DNA of 64,000 nucleotides from Corbicula japonica (taxonomy: Eukaryota; Mollusca; Bivalvia; Venerida; Cyrenidae). Below the pieces are notes generated by a model. That model was not told the DNA's origin. It worked only from the letters and a program-made list of their open reading frames with translations, and made no database searches. Shown here one piece after another: positions 13,238 to 22,499 of this stretch (positions are counted from its first letter, which is position 1; each line of letters starts with the position of its first letter). The position numbers were made by a program, and so were the translations under genes. The stretch is taken from NCBI GenBank assembly GCA_038501625.1, contig JAZAYU010000035.1, positions 940,001 to 1,004,000 of the forward strand, read 5' to 3'.

Positions 13238-13978
13238 AGCGATCCTGCCAACTATCGCCCTATATCGCTGACCTCTGTCTGCAGCAAAGTGATCGAGCAC
13301 ATCATTCACAGCCAAGTCATGTCACACCTGGAGAGACACGGCATCCTCAGTGACCAGCAACACGGCTTCAGGAAAAGGAGGTCCACTGAAACCCAGCTCA
13401 TTCTCACCATCGAGGACCTTGCCAAAAACTTAGACGAGGGCGAACAGATCGACGCAGTCCTACTAGACTTCAGCAAGGCGTTCGATAAGGTCCCACACAA
13501 GCGGCTGGCGGTGAAGCTGGAATATTATGGAATCAGAGGCAAACTCTTGCAGTGGATCCAGAACTTCTTATCCGATAGAACTCAAAGGGTCTTGGTAGAA
13601 GGCAAATCATCAGAGGCCAACCCAGTCACATCAGGCGTACCACAGGGCTCGGTGATTGGACCACTACTGTTCCTTCTATATATAAATGACCTCCCCTGGA
13701 ATGTCACCTCCACATCCTGCCTTTTTGCAGACGACCCTCTATTGTACTGTCGAATAAAATCATTTGCAGACACTAAGGCTCTTCAAGACAATCTTGACAG
13801 ACTACAACAGTGGGAGAAGGACTGGTTGATGTCTATCAACCCAACCAAGTGCGAGGTCATCCGTATTACAAGGAAGAAGAAACCCACCGAGGCAAACTAC
13901 TATATTCACAACACACAATTACAGATTGTGAAGGGTGGCGGATACCTGGGTTTAAACATTGATGAGAAACTGTCATGA
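13238..13978 (+). pseudogene. LINE fragment: RT palm and fingers
   Basis: The open frame includes ANYRPISLTSVCSKV, HGFRKRRSTETQL, LLDFSKAFDKVPHKRL, SGVPQGSVIGPLLFLLYIND and CLFADDPLLY. The catalytic FADD pair is kept but is followed by Pro where a small polar residue is usual. The frame stops at EKLS through a short deletion near 13975. Confidence 0.85.
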
Positions 13979-14520
13979 ACACCCATGTCTCTGCAACGGC
14001 CAACAACAGTCTTGCCTTCCTCTGCAGAAACCTGACGAGCTGCCCTCAGAGCATCAAGGCCCAGTGTTATCAGACCCTTGTCAGGCCAATCATGGAGTAT
14101 GCCTCCCCTGTCTGGGACCTATACACTGCCACAAACATTGCAGAGCTAGAGGCAGTCCAGCGCCGTGCAGCTAGATTTGTTAAGGGTGATTACCACACCA
14201 CAAGCAGCACAAGCCAGATGATCACGTCACTAGGCTGGCAGTCCCTCGAGCAGCGGCGTACCAATGCAAAGCTAGTGACAATGAACAGAGTGGTCCACAA
14301 TCTAGTTGACATCCCAGCAGAACAGTTTCTCACCCCAACGACCTCCAACATGTCCACACGAGGCGCAACCCAGAAATACTTGCTGCCCTATTGTAGAACA
14401 GATGTCTACAGATTCTCATTCTTCCCCTCCTCTATCAGACTCTGGAACCAGCTCCCAGTCCAGCTCACTGAGGTCGATAGTGTTGAGGCCTTCAAGAATG
14501 GACTATCATCAACACTGTAA
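13975..14520 (+). pseudogene. LINE fragment: C-terminal domain
   Basis: A frame open to TAA at 14520 carries the post-RT region common to CR1-type elements (LAFLCRNLTSCP, YQTLVRPIMEYASPVWD, AVQRRAARFVKGDY, RFSFFPSSIRLWNQLP). Confidence 0.85.
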
Positions 14521-14659
14521 ACCCAATTAACTGCTTTTAACCAATTTGAACTGTTTTTAAATTAGTCACCATGTGAATATTTTGCACCGCATAGAGGCTT
14601 TTACCTAAACAATGTACGACAATGCTCCAGAGGAGATTTAGTACAGTATTGGAAGAAGG

Positions 14660-14920
14660 AAGCACCCAGTGGCAATTTGTTTTGCAACTGACCGCTCCAA
14701 GGTGTATGTAACCCCTTGGGTTCTCATTTTTTTTATTTGTGGTGCATGTCCTCGGGTTCTCATTTTTTTATTTGTCGTGTCTGTTTTGTAGCTGATCATT
14801 TTATTAACCATGCTCTCTCTCTTCTTCTTGGCTGCGCGTGTGTGTGTGTGTGTGTGTGGGGGGGGCTGTGCCTTCTGAATGTGGCAATTCCTGACATGCA
14901 TATTTCACATTTTTTTTATA
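14660..14920 (+). repeat. Family C repeat, right part
   Basis: CAGTGGCAATTTGT, TGACCGCTCCAAGG, GGTTCTCATTTTT, a (GT)n run at about 14837-14858, and GTGGCAATTCCTGACATGCA, in the same order as 57485-57715. Confidence 0.7.
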
Positions 14921-15157
14921 CAACAATCTTTAACCAGTCAACAGTGCCATTAACAGCCTTATACATAATGGATATCTTTTTAAAAGGATTTTTTATTCTC
15001 AAATAATGTTGAAATATTGGAATGTTATCTAAATTTCAAATTTAAAATATTAATAAATAATCAGTTTTTAAAGAACAAAAATCAATAAATTTAATCGTTC
15101 TGAAATACATGTATAACCTATTATAAGAACTAAGTTATCAAAAATGGGCTGTTCTGG

Positions 15158-15296
15158 ACTTCTCTTTTGGATTAATTAGATTATTTCTGACCAAGACACA
15201 GTGTAGATCTTGATCAGATGGCACAGATGTGATGGATAATCTGGATCTTTACTGTTTGTTTATGCAATAAAACCTGTGTTATATGGATTTAAGGGT
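15158..15296. mobile_element. Family A MITE, right half
   Basis: GATTATTTCTGACCAAGACA, GTGTAGATCTTGATCAGATGG and a GGATTTAAGGGT end. Confidence 0.6.
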
Positions 15297-15616
15297 GAAT
15301 GTATGGTGTGCAAGTACTTGTATATCAATTATTAAACAACAGAAAGACAAAGGCAGCCATTACAATGAATTTTATTCATTAATTCCTAGATGAAATTCTT
15401 ATGACATATAAAATCCACAATAGATAACATATAATAATAATATATATGTTTTTCACTGTTAGCATTTTATGAACACTTACTAAAAGCAGCACATTAAGTT
15501 AAACATGACCGAGCCATGTCACAAGCAAACTGACCTTCAGTCTAGTGAGGATATTTCTTGAAAAGTTGTAAAGGAGGTAAGCAAAAAACCAAACACATTG
15601 TTCTGTTATGTGCCCA

Positions 15617-15757
15617 AGGTTATAAAACTGAGCATGGAAACCAGTCTCAAATCTCAAGCATCTGATTGGCTGAAATGGCGACTGGTCACCATTTCAGCCA
15701 ATCAGATGCTTGAGATTTGAGACTGGTTTCCAATCTCAGCTTTATAACCTTCAGGCC
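15617..15757. mobile_element. Family B palindromic MITE, well preserved
   Basis: Arms CCCAAGGTTATAAAACTGAG and CTCAGCTTTATAACCTTC enclose CAGTCTCAAATCTCAAGCAT, GATTGGCTGAAATGGCGAC and their inverted copies with CAGCCAATCAG. The whole element can fold into one long hairpin. Confidence 0.8.
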
Positions 15758-15765
15758 TGGTTATA

Positions 15766-15985
15766 ACCCTTTACTCCAAACACCTTCATCCCTTGGGCTA
15801 AGTGTAGATCCAGATCAGTCCTCATATCTGTGCCTCTGATAAGGATCTACACTGTTCCATATTTGATTCATTAGGTTATTTCTGACCAAAATGGTACCAG
15901 TGCAGATCAAGATCAGATGGCATGGATGTGCCGGCTGATCTGGATCTTCAATGGTCACACATTGCACTAAATTTCTGTAAAGAAA
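15766..15985. mobile_element. Family A MITE (first of three adjacent)
   Basis: Begins CCCTTTACTCCAAACACC; contains GTGTAGATCCAGATCAGTCC and GGCTGATCTGGATCTTC. Confidence 0.7.
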
Positions 15986-15988
15986 ATT

Positions 15989-16185
15989 AACTCTTACTCC
16001 ATTGGATATGGTTCTCATCCCATGGGAGAAGAGTATAAATCTGATCAAGATCTATACTGTTTGCTTTTAAATCTAAAAGGTTGTTTCTGACCATGAAGAG
16101 AACAGTTAATTGTGATCAGACTGCATGGATGTGTTGGCTGAACTGGAGACACATAAATTTTGTCAGTGGAGAAAATGGTGAATGG
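15989..16185. mobile_element. Family A MITE (second of three adjacent), diverged
   Basis: CTCTTACTCCATTGGATATG, CTGATCAAGATCTATACTG and GTGTTGGCTGAACTGGAG. Confidence 0.6.
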
Positions 16186-16194
16186 TTCACAAAT

Positions 16195-16404
16195 TATCCC
16201 TTTACTATAGATACACCTTTATTGCGTGGGCACAGTGTAAATCTAGATTAGCTGGCACATTCTTGGTGTCTGATCAGAATTGTTTCGTTTTAGATTATTT
16301 CCTTATTTCTGACCAAAAAGTGCAGATACTGATCAGATGGCACAGATGTGTCAGCTGATTTGGATCTACACTGGTTGCACATGCGCAAAAATGGAGAAAA
16401 TGTT
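16195..16404. mobile_element. Family A MITE (third of three adjacent)
   Basis: TATCCCTTTACTATAGATAC, GTGTAAATCTAGATTAGCTG, GTCAGCTGATTTGGATCTAC and an eroded AAAATGTTAA end. Confidence 0.65.
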
Positions 16405-16899
16405 AACAAATTATTACACAAGCAATAAACAGCACATGATTACATGTTCCTTTTAGTGAATCAACACTACCCAGCTTAGGTTACTGGAATTAAATTCGGA
16501 ATACAGTCTTGCTAAATCCAAGTGCTCCAGTCACTGGAATTAGGAACAAGAAAGATGTTTTAATCCTTATCTGCTAATATGTTTTTCAAGGTTGTTTGCA
16601 GAAATCTATTTATTTCTGTAATATTCGATGAGTACTGATTTTTATAGATTTCACTGGCAGATTGATCCATATATTATTTAAAGCAACCATGTAATAAAGA
16701 ACTGGACATAAACATGGTTTAGAACATTTAAATCCACATACTTAAGAACCAATGAAAATGCTTTCTTAAAGAAAACTACAAAATTTTATGCCCAAGAATA
16801 CAATGCATCCACAGTAAGAGCACACAATGTAAATCAGACCATGCACACATGTGATTTAAGTAACGGTCAATCATATGACCAACACTTAAATCTGTGCCC

Positions 16900-17022
16900 A
16901 AAATCATGAAACTAAATTTGGAGACCAGTCTCAAATCTCAAGCATATGATTGGCTGAAATGGCAACTGATTGAGATTTGAGACTGGTTACCAATCTTAGT
17001 TTTTAGACTTTTGGGACCTGCA
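16900..17022. mobile_element. Family B palindromic MITE, shortened centre
   Basis: CCAAAATCATGAAACTAAAT, GAGACCAGTCTCAAATCTC, GATTGGCTGAAATGG, then the inverted arm; the central stem copy is reduced. Confidence 0.7.
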
Positions 17023-17726
17023 CTTTCTCGTGTCAACTTGATGTCCATCAACACTCAATATACCTTTACACTTGTTGTTTGAAATCACAGAAAACAAAAT
17101 CTCTTAAAAAACAATTTCAATGCCACTGCAACAACAATATGAGAAGCTTTGGTAAAGACAATTTTTGGTTATTTATAATAACAAGTTTCATTAAATAACC
17201 AACATATTGAATTTTATTACAGTATTATATTCTAAGGGGAACAACTCTGTATATTTTAAAACAAAACTCGTGATGAGTTATCTTTCTTGTTATTTGCTCA
17301 GATCATGAAATATACAACATTTATTTGAATTACCGCCCCATTTTTTCCCTAAAATTTGGATGAGAATCTAGGAATTAATTTTCTATTGCCTTACTGGTAA
17401 ACATTTTGCATCTGACCATTAAAATTTTGAGGACTTTGTGCAAAACTGGTCTATATCATATAGAATTATGAAGGTGAAATGTTTTTGCACAAATTTCTCA
17501 GGTAACGGTACATTTGATTACACACAATATATTTTACATCTGCATAAGACACAAGAAAGCTCTTTCATGACAAGTTTATAAACCAGTATTTATGTCAATA
17601 CATATATTTACTGCAATGATCAGAAGTAAAAAGCATAACAACAATACAATATAATCTAGGAAATTTTTGAAAAATGACTGCTTAAAGCAATGATAGCTTT
17701 ACACAGTGCTATTATTTCTACATTAT

Positions 17727-17956
17727 CCCCTTCCTCTATAAATATGCATTTCTCGCCTGGGCCAACAGCGTAGACACAGATCAGCTGGCATATCCGTACC
17801 ATCTGATCATGTTTGCTTTTTGATTTACCGGTATTAGGTTATTTCTGACTAAAACATGAACAGTGCAGAACCTTGTCAAAAGGCAAAGATGGAGCTGCTC
17901 TGGATCTACACTGGTCCCACAAGCAATAAAATGAGTATATGTTGAACAAAGAGTTA
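17727..17956. mobile_element. Family A MITE
   Basis: CCCCTTCCTCTATAAATATG, CACAGATCAGCTGGCATATC, GGTTATTTCTGACTAAAACA and CTGGATCTACACTGGTC. Confidence 0.65.
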
Positions 17957-18009
17957 TTATTCCATGGAACTTTGCACAGTGGATTCTGATGACTGATGGG
18001 TACTGAATA

Positions 18010-18112
18010 CAGGGTTGAAGCTTATAAAACTGAGTTTTGAAACCAGTTTCAGCCAATCAGATCCTTGCGATTTGAGACTGGTTTCAAAACTCAGTTTTAT
18101 AACCTTTGGCAC
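18010..18112. mobile_element. Family B palindromic MITE, centre deleted
   Basis: CTTATAAAACTGAGTTTTG facing CAAAACTCAGTTTTATAACC, with one CAGCCAATCAGATCC left in the middle. Confidence 0.7.
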
Positions 18113-18487
18113 TGGCCACTGGTGAAACAGATTAACAGCTGTACGCAATTTAATAAAACATATATATATATTTGAAACATTGATATAATTAAGTATTAAA
18201 AGCCATTATTAGCAATAAAGCAGCAAACTTGACATCTCATTCTATGCCAGTCAACTTTATGATTTACTGCGATTTTTCATGAATTTCTATTACCAATTCT
18301 TTCTTTTTTTTATTTTAAAGTTCTAAGGTTTGATTTCTTTGTATTTTCTTTTACTGTATACCAATAGATTTCAAAGATTTTGAAAGAACAATATATATGA
18401 TGGAAACCTTGCATCCGACCCTTGTATTATTTTCATGAAAATTAAATACTGCTGCCGAACAATAGGATCAGGAAACGATCCTGAATC

Positions 18488-18567
18488 CGACCCTGGGCTG
18501 AAGGTTATAAAACTGAGCATGGAAACCAGTCTCAAGCATCTGATTGGCTGAAATGGTGACCAGTCGC
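18488..18567. mobile_element. Family B MITE, left half
   Basis: GGCTGAAGGTTATAAAACTG, GAAACCAGTCTCAAGCATCT and GATTGGCTGAAATGGTGACC; the opposite arm is missing. Confidence 0.65.
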
Positions 18568-19539
18568 ATGTGTGCAGTGGCAAGGTTATTAGTAGTTGAA
18601 CAGTTTCACCCCTTCACACTATTCCCGACACACAAAACAATATATAACGATCTATTCAAACCTATAAACCACCATGCCATACTAAAGATGTATGAAACCT
18701 ACTTATCTTAACTGATTCTGTTATTAAACTAAACATTTGATGAAATTAGCAACAAATACCCACATGACTCTGAGCACAAACAATTAATTTCCTTAAAAAG
18801 TCTGAGTAAAAAATACACCACAAAAATTATTCAGAAAAACGCACAAATAACCTTTTGGCCCCAGAAACTGGTGAGCCATAAAGAATTTATATGAGAGCGT
18901 TTAAAATCTTCAAAAATCCCCAAACTTTTTGTTGTTACCAGCCATTTTGGTTTTACATTTTGGGAAAAAATTAATAAATTATCGGTAAGCCGATCTTTTT
19001 AACACTTTAAATAAATGCATTTTCACGTGTGTGATTTGATGTTCCCAACGAGGAAATTTGACATTTGAAATAAAATTAGCAAAATATTTTATTTTCTTAT
19101 TCTTGGTGGCCTGGAAGTCTCTGAAGCTTATTAAAAATTTTTGGTTTCTTTAAAGGGTATGTGACGATATAATGCTTGTCTGGGTGTCTTGTAATCACTC
19201 GACTGGGGTTCATGTTGTCATGTCCAGACTGGCGATATATTCTCAAATACTATGTCAAAAATCATATGACCATAATTATATTATTTTTGATTGATTGTTG
19301 TAATCTGAGATTACTTTGAGTACACACTTGCCCACATTTGTCAGACATGCACATATATCACATATATCCAGAAAATAAATTCTTCATCACATAATTCTCC
19401 ATCAACAACATATGTTCAGAATGAAATATTATTATTAGAAGACAAGATAACATTTGTGGAGGTTAACAGATAGTGCACACTTTTTCAACAAGCTGAATGT
19501 TTGATTCAAGGTTATAACAACATTCTTGACATCTGTGCC
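18568..19539. other. Gene-free stretch
   Basis: AT-rich sequence with no recognisable gene or repeat. Confidence 0.5.
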
Positions 19540-19682
19540 CAAGATCATAAAACTAAATCTGGAGATCAATCTCAAATCTCAAGAATCTGATTGGCTGAAA
19601 TGGTGACCAGTCGCCATTTCAGCCGATAAAATGCTTGAGATTTTGGACTGGTCTCCAGTCTTAGTTTTATGATCTTTGGCCA
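19540..19682. mobile_element. Family B palindromic MITE
   Basis: CCCAAGATCATAAAACTAAA and the inverted TTAGTTTTATGATCTTTGG enclose GATTGGCTGAAATGGTGACC and CGCCATTTCAGCC. This subtype has ATCATAAAAC in place of GTTATAAAAC. Confidence 0.78.
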
Positions 19683-20544
19683 TTTGCACCAGCATCTTAT
19701 GTCATATTAAATTTTGATCCTAACATTTGTTTTACATCTTCCAAAGTTTCCTGCTGGAATCAAAAGTTATCCAATAAATTAGCTATTAAAGTCTTCAACA
19801 GTCTGTATTAGACAACACTTGTTCAAGTTGTTACTTCAGTAAAACATTTTACTGCAGAAACAGGGTTCCTTCACAACCTACTTGTGATTACACTATTATT
19901 AGTTATTAACTTGTTGTTTTTTTCACTGCAGAAATCCATAAAATTTTTAAGTGCTTAAGCAGTAGCTCAATCAGTTTTTCAGTCCTTTATTCCTCTGTGT
20001 TCTATTGAAGATATTTTGAAATTATTCCGCTTTTACACTTCTAACACATCATTTGTGTTGATCTTTTATATTATTACTTAACCTTCTTTCCTGCAGATTT
20101 CCTATTAAGAAGAGGATGATAAATTCTTCAGCTTGCCAACATAAACTGGTCAACTAGTTCTGTTATAATGAGTAATTGTCATATTTCATTGTTTTAGCAG
20201 GTGTTGGTGTTAACTGCCAGTTAGTGTACTCTGAAAAATAAAACAAAACAATAACTGTAACAAACTAGTTAACACAAAGCACTGGTAAGAATTGCAAAAT
20301 ACGAAGCATTATGATCCAAAATATGGTATCTAATTTGGACAACTGATGCAGAAACAAACTCTATAGTTATGTAAATGCCCAGTGTTATTAGTTTATAAGT
20401 TACATCCCTATTGGCAATTGATTCAAACATCATATAAAAAGCAGCTTGAAAATCTAATTTGTATATTATTCAATTTGGATATGATTTTACAAGTTCTTAT
20501 TTAACAGCTAAGTTACCAGTCTCAGACCAGCCACTGGTGTGACT
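19683..20544. other. Gene-free stretch
   Basis: AT-rich sequence with nothing recognised. Confidence 0.5.
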
Positions 20545-20783
20545 GAACTCTTTATTCCATATATACGCTGTTTGAGGAATGAGCGACCAGTGCAGATCCA
20601 GATCAGCCGGCACATCAATACCTTCTGATCAGAATCTGCACTGTTTTCTTTTTGGTCAGAAATAAGTTCATAAATAAAATAGCAAACTGTGCAGATCCTG
20701 ATCAGATGGTAGGGATGTGCCAGCAGATCTGGATCTACCGGTATACTGGTCTCCCATTAAGGCGGATATATGGAGGAGGGTTA
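20545..20783. mobile_element. Family A MITE
   Basis: CTCTTTATTCCATATATACG, GCGACCAGTGCAGATCCAG, GCCAGCAGATCTGGATCTAC and a GGAGGAGGGTTAA end; it lies about 100 bp left of the mariner. Confidence 0.7.
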
Positions 20784-20881
20784 AATATCAATCTGGTATC
20801 TAATGCATATTCACGAAGGGTATTGCAAAAACAACTAATTTTTAATTAACTTGTAAGAACCCATGTAATGTAGTATATATA

Positions 20882-21749
20882 CGAGGGTTGTTCAGAAAGT
20901 TTTGAGACATACCTAAATATTAAGTTTGGAATACAAACGCAAAGTTGATTTTGTGTCCACATAAAGTTATTTTTATTATAAATATGAAAACAATTCATTT
21001 GATGCCTTTGTAGCATAAGGGTGTGTTTGGCAGTAACCATAGCAACACAGCTATCAAGTGGCTGGCGCACGGAATTGAATTAAGAAACCAATCCTATTTT
21101 TCTTATCTTGTTAATCTTTTTTTTTTGCGAAACCTTGATATTTTGATCATAATGTCATTTTCCATTTGTGATGTCGTATATATGTTGTTTTCAATCGTTC
21201 ACAATAATGGCAGTTGCGTTTGTGGGAAGGCAGATATGCCCTTTACGGAGACGCTGTCAAAGCCAGAACAGCAAATGTTTATAGAGATTGCGTTAAGGCT
21301 TGGAAATCACCTATGGAAACAATGCAGCTTTTGGAAAATGCAGGCAACCGGCAGCAAGTATGGTGCTTGTGTATCATTGGCACAAAGAGTTTCAGGAGGG
21401 ATAGACATCTCCAGTGGATAAAGGGGCCTGCTGGACAATGCTGGGTTTCCAGCCATTAAGTCAGAGCTACAGCGTATTAGGGTTGATAATTTTAAGTACC
21501 TGCGTGGTCAAATAATGAGGATTGTATCTTAATTCACGACTGACTGATATACAAATGTATTCAATCGCTTGGTGAGGAGACATGAAAAATACTTGAAATG
21601 TGACAGGCAATACTTTGAGAAAAAGTGACTGAAATTTTGCACAGATGTAGATAAAGGATTACTATATGTTACATGAGTTTTTTTGTTTCAATATTCCTTT
21701 GGATACTAAACTTATCAAGGTTTTCTCAAAACTTTCCGAACAACCCTCA
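20882..21749 (+). mobile_element. Mariner-like DNA transposon, internally deleted
   Basis: Inverted ends of about 28 bp (left CGAGGGTTGTTCAGAAAGTT, right complement TGAGGGTTGTTCGGAAAGTT) are bordered by TA on both sides. Inside are scrambled remnants of a transposase: an N-terminal helix-turn-helix-like piece (ETMQLLENAGNRQQV, FRRDRHLQW) and a C-terminal piece (NRLVRRHEKYLKCDRQYFEK then stop near 21630). The central catalytic region is absent, so the element cannot be autonomous. Confidence 0.82.
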
Positions 21750-22018
21750 TACAAGTGGTTGGAAGTTGAAATCAGGAAATCTTACAATATCCCAGCTTTT
21801 CAATAACAGATTCAACTGCTTTTATATGTTAATGTTTTAACAATATGAAATCTATAAACATAGATTCATACAAATGAATCTTTTGTAAACAAAAACTGTG
21901 ATTTTGAGCACTGGATTAACAGCAAACTCACTCCCTAATATTCAAGCCATTTTTACCTAAAACCTAGACTCACGTTTAATGAGCTATTCTGGACAGTTGT
22001 CAGACTTCAAAGTTTGGC

Positions 22019-22024
22019 TTTAAT
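22019..22024 (-). terminator. Candidate polyadenylation signal for TFG
   Basis: On the minus strand this reads ATTAAA, about 255 nt past the TFG stop. A second ATTAAA lies near 21975. No AATAAA was seen nearby. This is inference only. Confidence 0.3.
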
Positions 22025-22100
22025 AATTTTAGCACATAATCTTCTATATTTTCCAAGGTCTTCTTTCTGGCTTATTTCAAATTTTTAAGAACTGTTTAAG

Positions 22101-22286
22101 GTCTTTGACTATATTAGTAAATGCAGTTATGTTACTGTGTTACTGTGTTATATGAAGAGTTTACCTTGGCTATTCACTGAGCTTCAAGGACAATTAAAGG
22201 CCTATGACTACATAAATAACCTTTGTAAATGCCTACTACTGTTATTGTGTATTATATGAAGAATTTACCTAGGTATTTCACTGATA
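22101..22286. repeat. Degenerate tandem duplication at the TFG stop codon
   Basis: The segment 22201-22286 (GTAAATGCCTACTACTGTTA, TTATATGAAGAATTTACC, TATTTCACTGA) resembles 22101-22190 (GTAAATGCAGTTATGTTACT, TTATATGAAGAGTTTACC, TATTCACTGA) in the same order. Confidence 0.6.
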
Positions 22287-22499
22287 ACCTTGTGGGTAGT
22301 TTCCAGATGGCCTGGGGTATCCAGCCCCATATCCTGGTCCTTGTCTGGCATAAGGGTTACCTGTAGATGTGGGTCCCTGTCCGGGAGCAGCCCCCACTAC
22401 AGGTTGACCTACTTGTTGTTGCTGTTGACCCATTTGCTGTGGCTGCTGAGAAGGGAAACCTGTAGGGTAGGGGGCCTGTTGTGCCTGGGCCTGTTGTAT
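22278..22499 (-). CDS. TFG: TFG coding exon 10 (C-terminus and stop)
   Basis: This is a 222-nt terminal exon in phase 0. It is Gln-rich and then reads [18 protein letters not shown] and ends NYPQGYQ followed by TGA. NPYAR plus a Gly-Tyr-rich end is the recognisable TFG C-terminus. Candidate ATTAAA polyadenylation signals on the minus strand lie about 255-300 nt downstream. Confidence 0.93.
   Translation of the reverse strand: MQQAQAQQAPYPTGFPSQQPQQMGQQQQQVGQPVVGAAPGQGPTSTGNPYARQGPGYGAGYPRPSGNYPQGYQ

Larger units (their letters stand above)
12264..14659 (+). mobile_element. Degenerate CR1-like non-LTR retrotransposon (LINE), 5'-truncated
   Basis: The element holds the last part of an AP-type endonuclease (GVSDHDVVLV), a linker, and a reverse transcriptase with GPDQIP, DFSKAFDKVPH, SGVPQGSVIGPLLF and FADD, then a C-terminal region with IMEYASPVWD and RRAARFV. 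The frame breaks at about 13190-13235 and at about 13975. It begins inside the endonuclease, as expected for an incomplete target-primed insertion. It interrupts a family C repeat; AAGCA at 12259-12263 and at 14660-14664 may be the target-site duplication. Base composition is markedly more GC-rich than the surroundings. The CR1-group call is by motif style, without a tree. Confidence 0.88.

Noticed and set aside
1..22000. Search for protein genes in the first 22 kb
   Set aside because: No frame shows a recognisable domain apart from the LINE and mariner relics, and no chain of phase-compatible exons was found. A poorly conserved or non-coding gene cannot be excluded.
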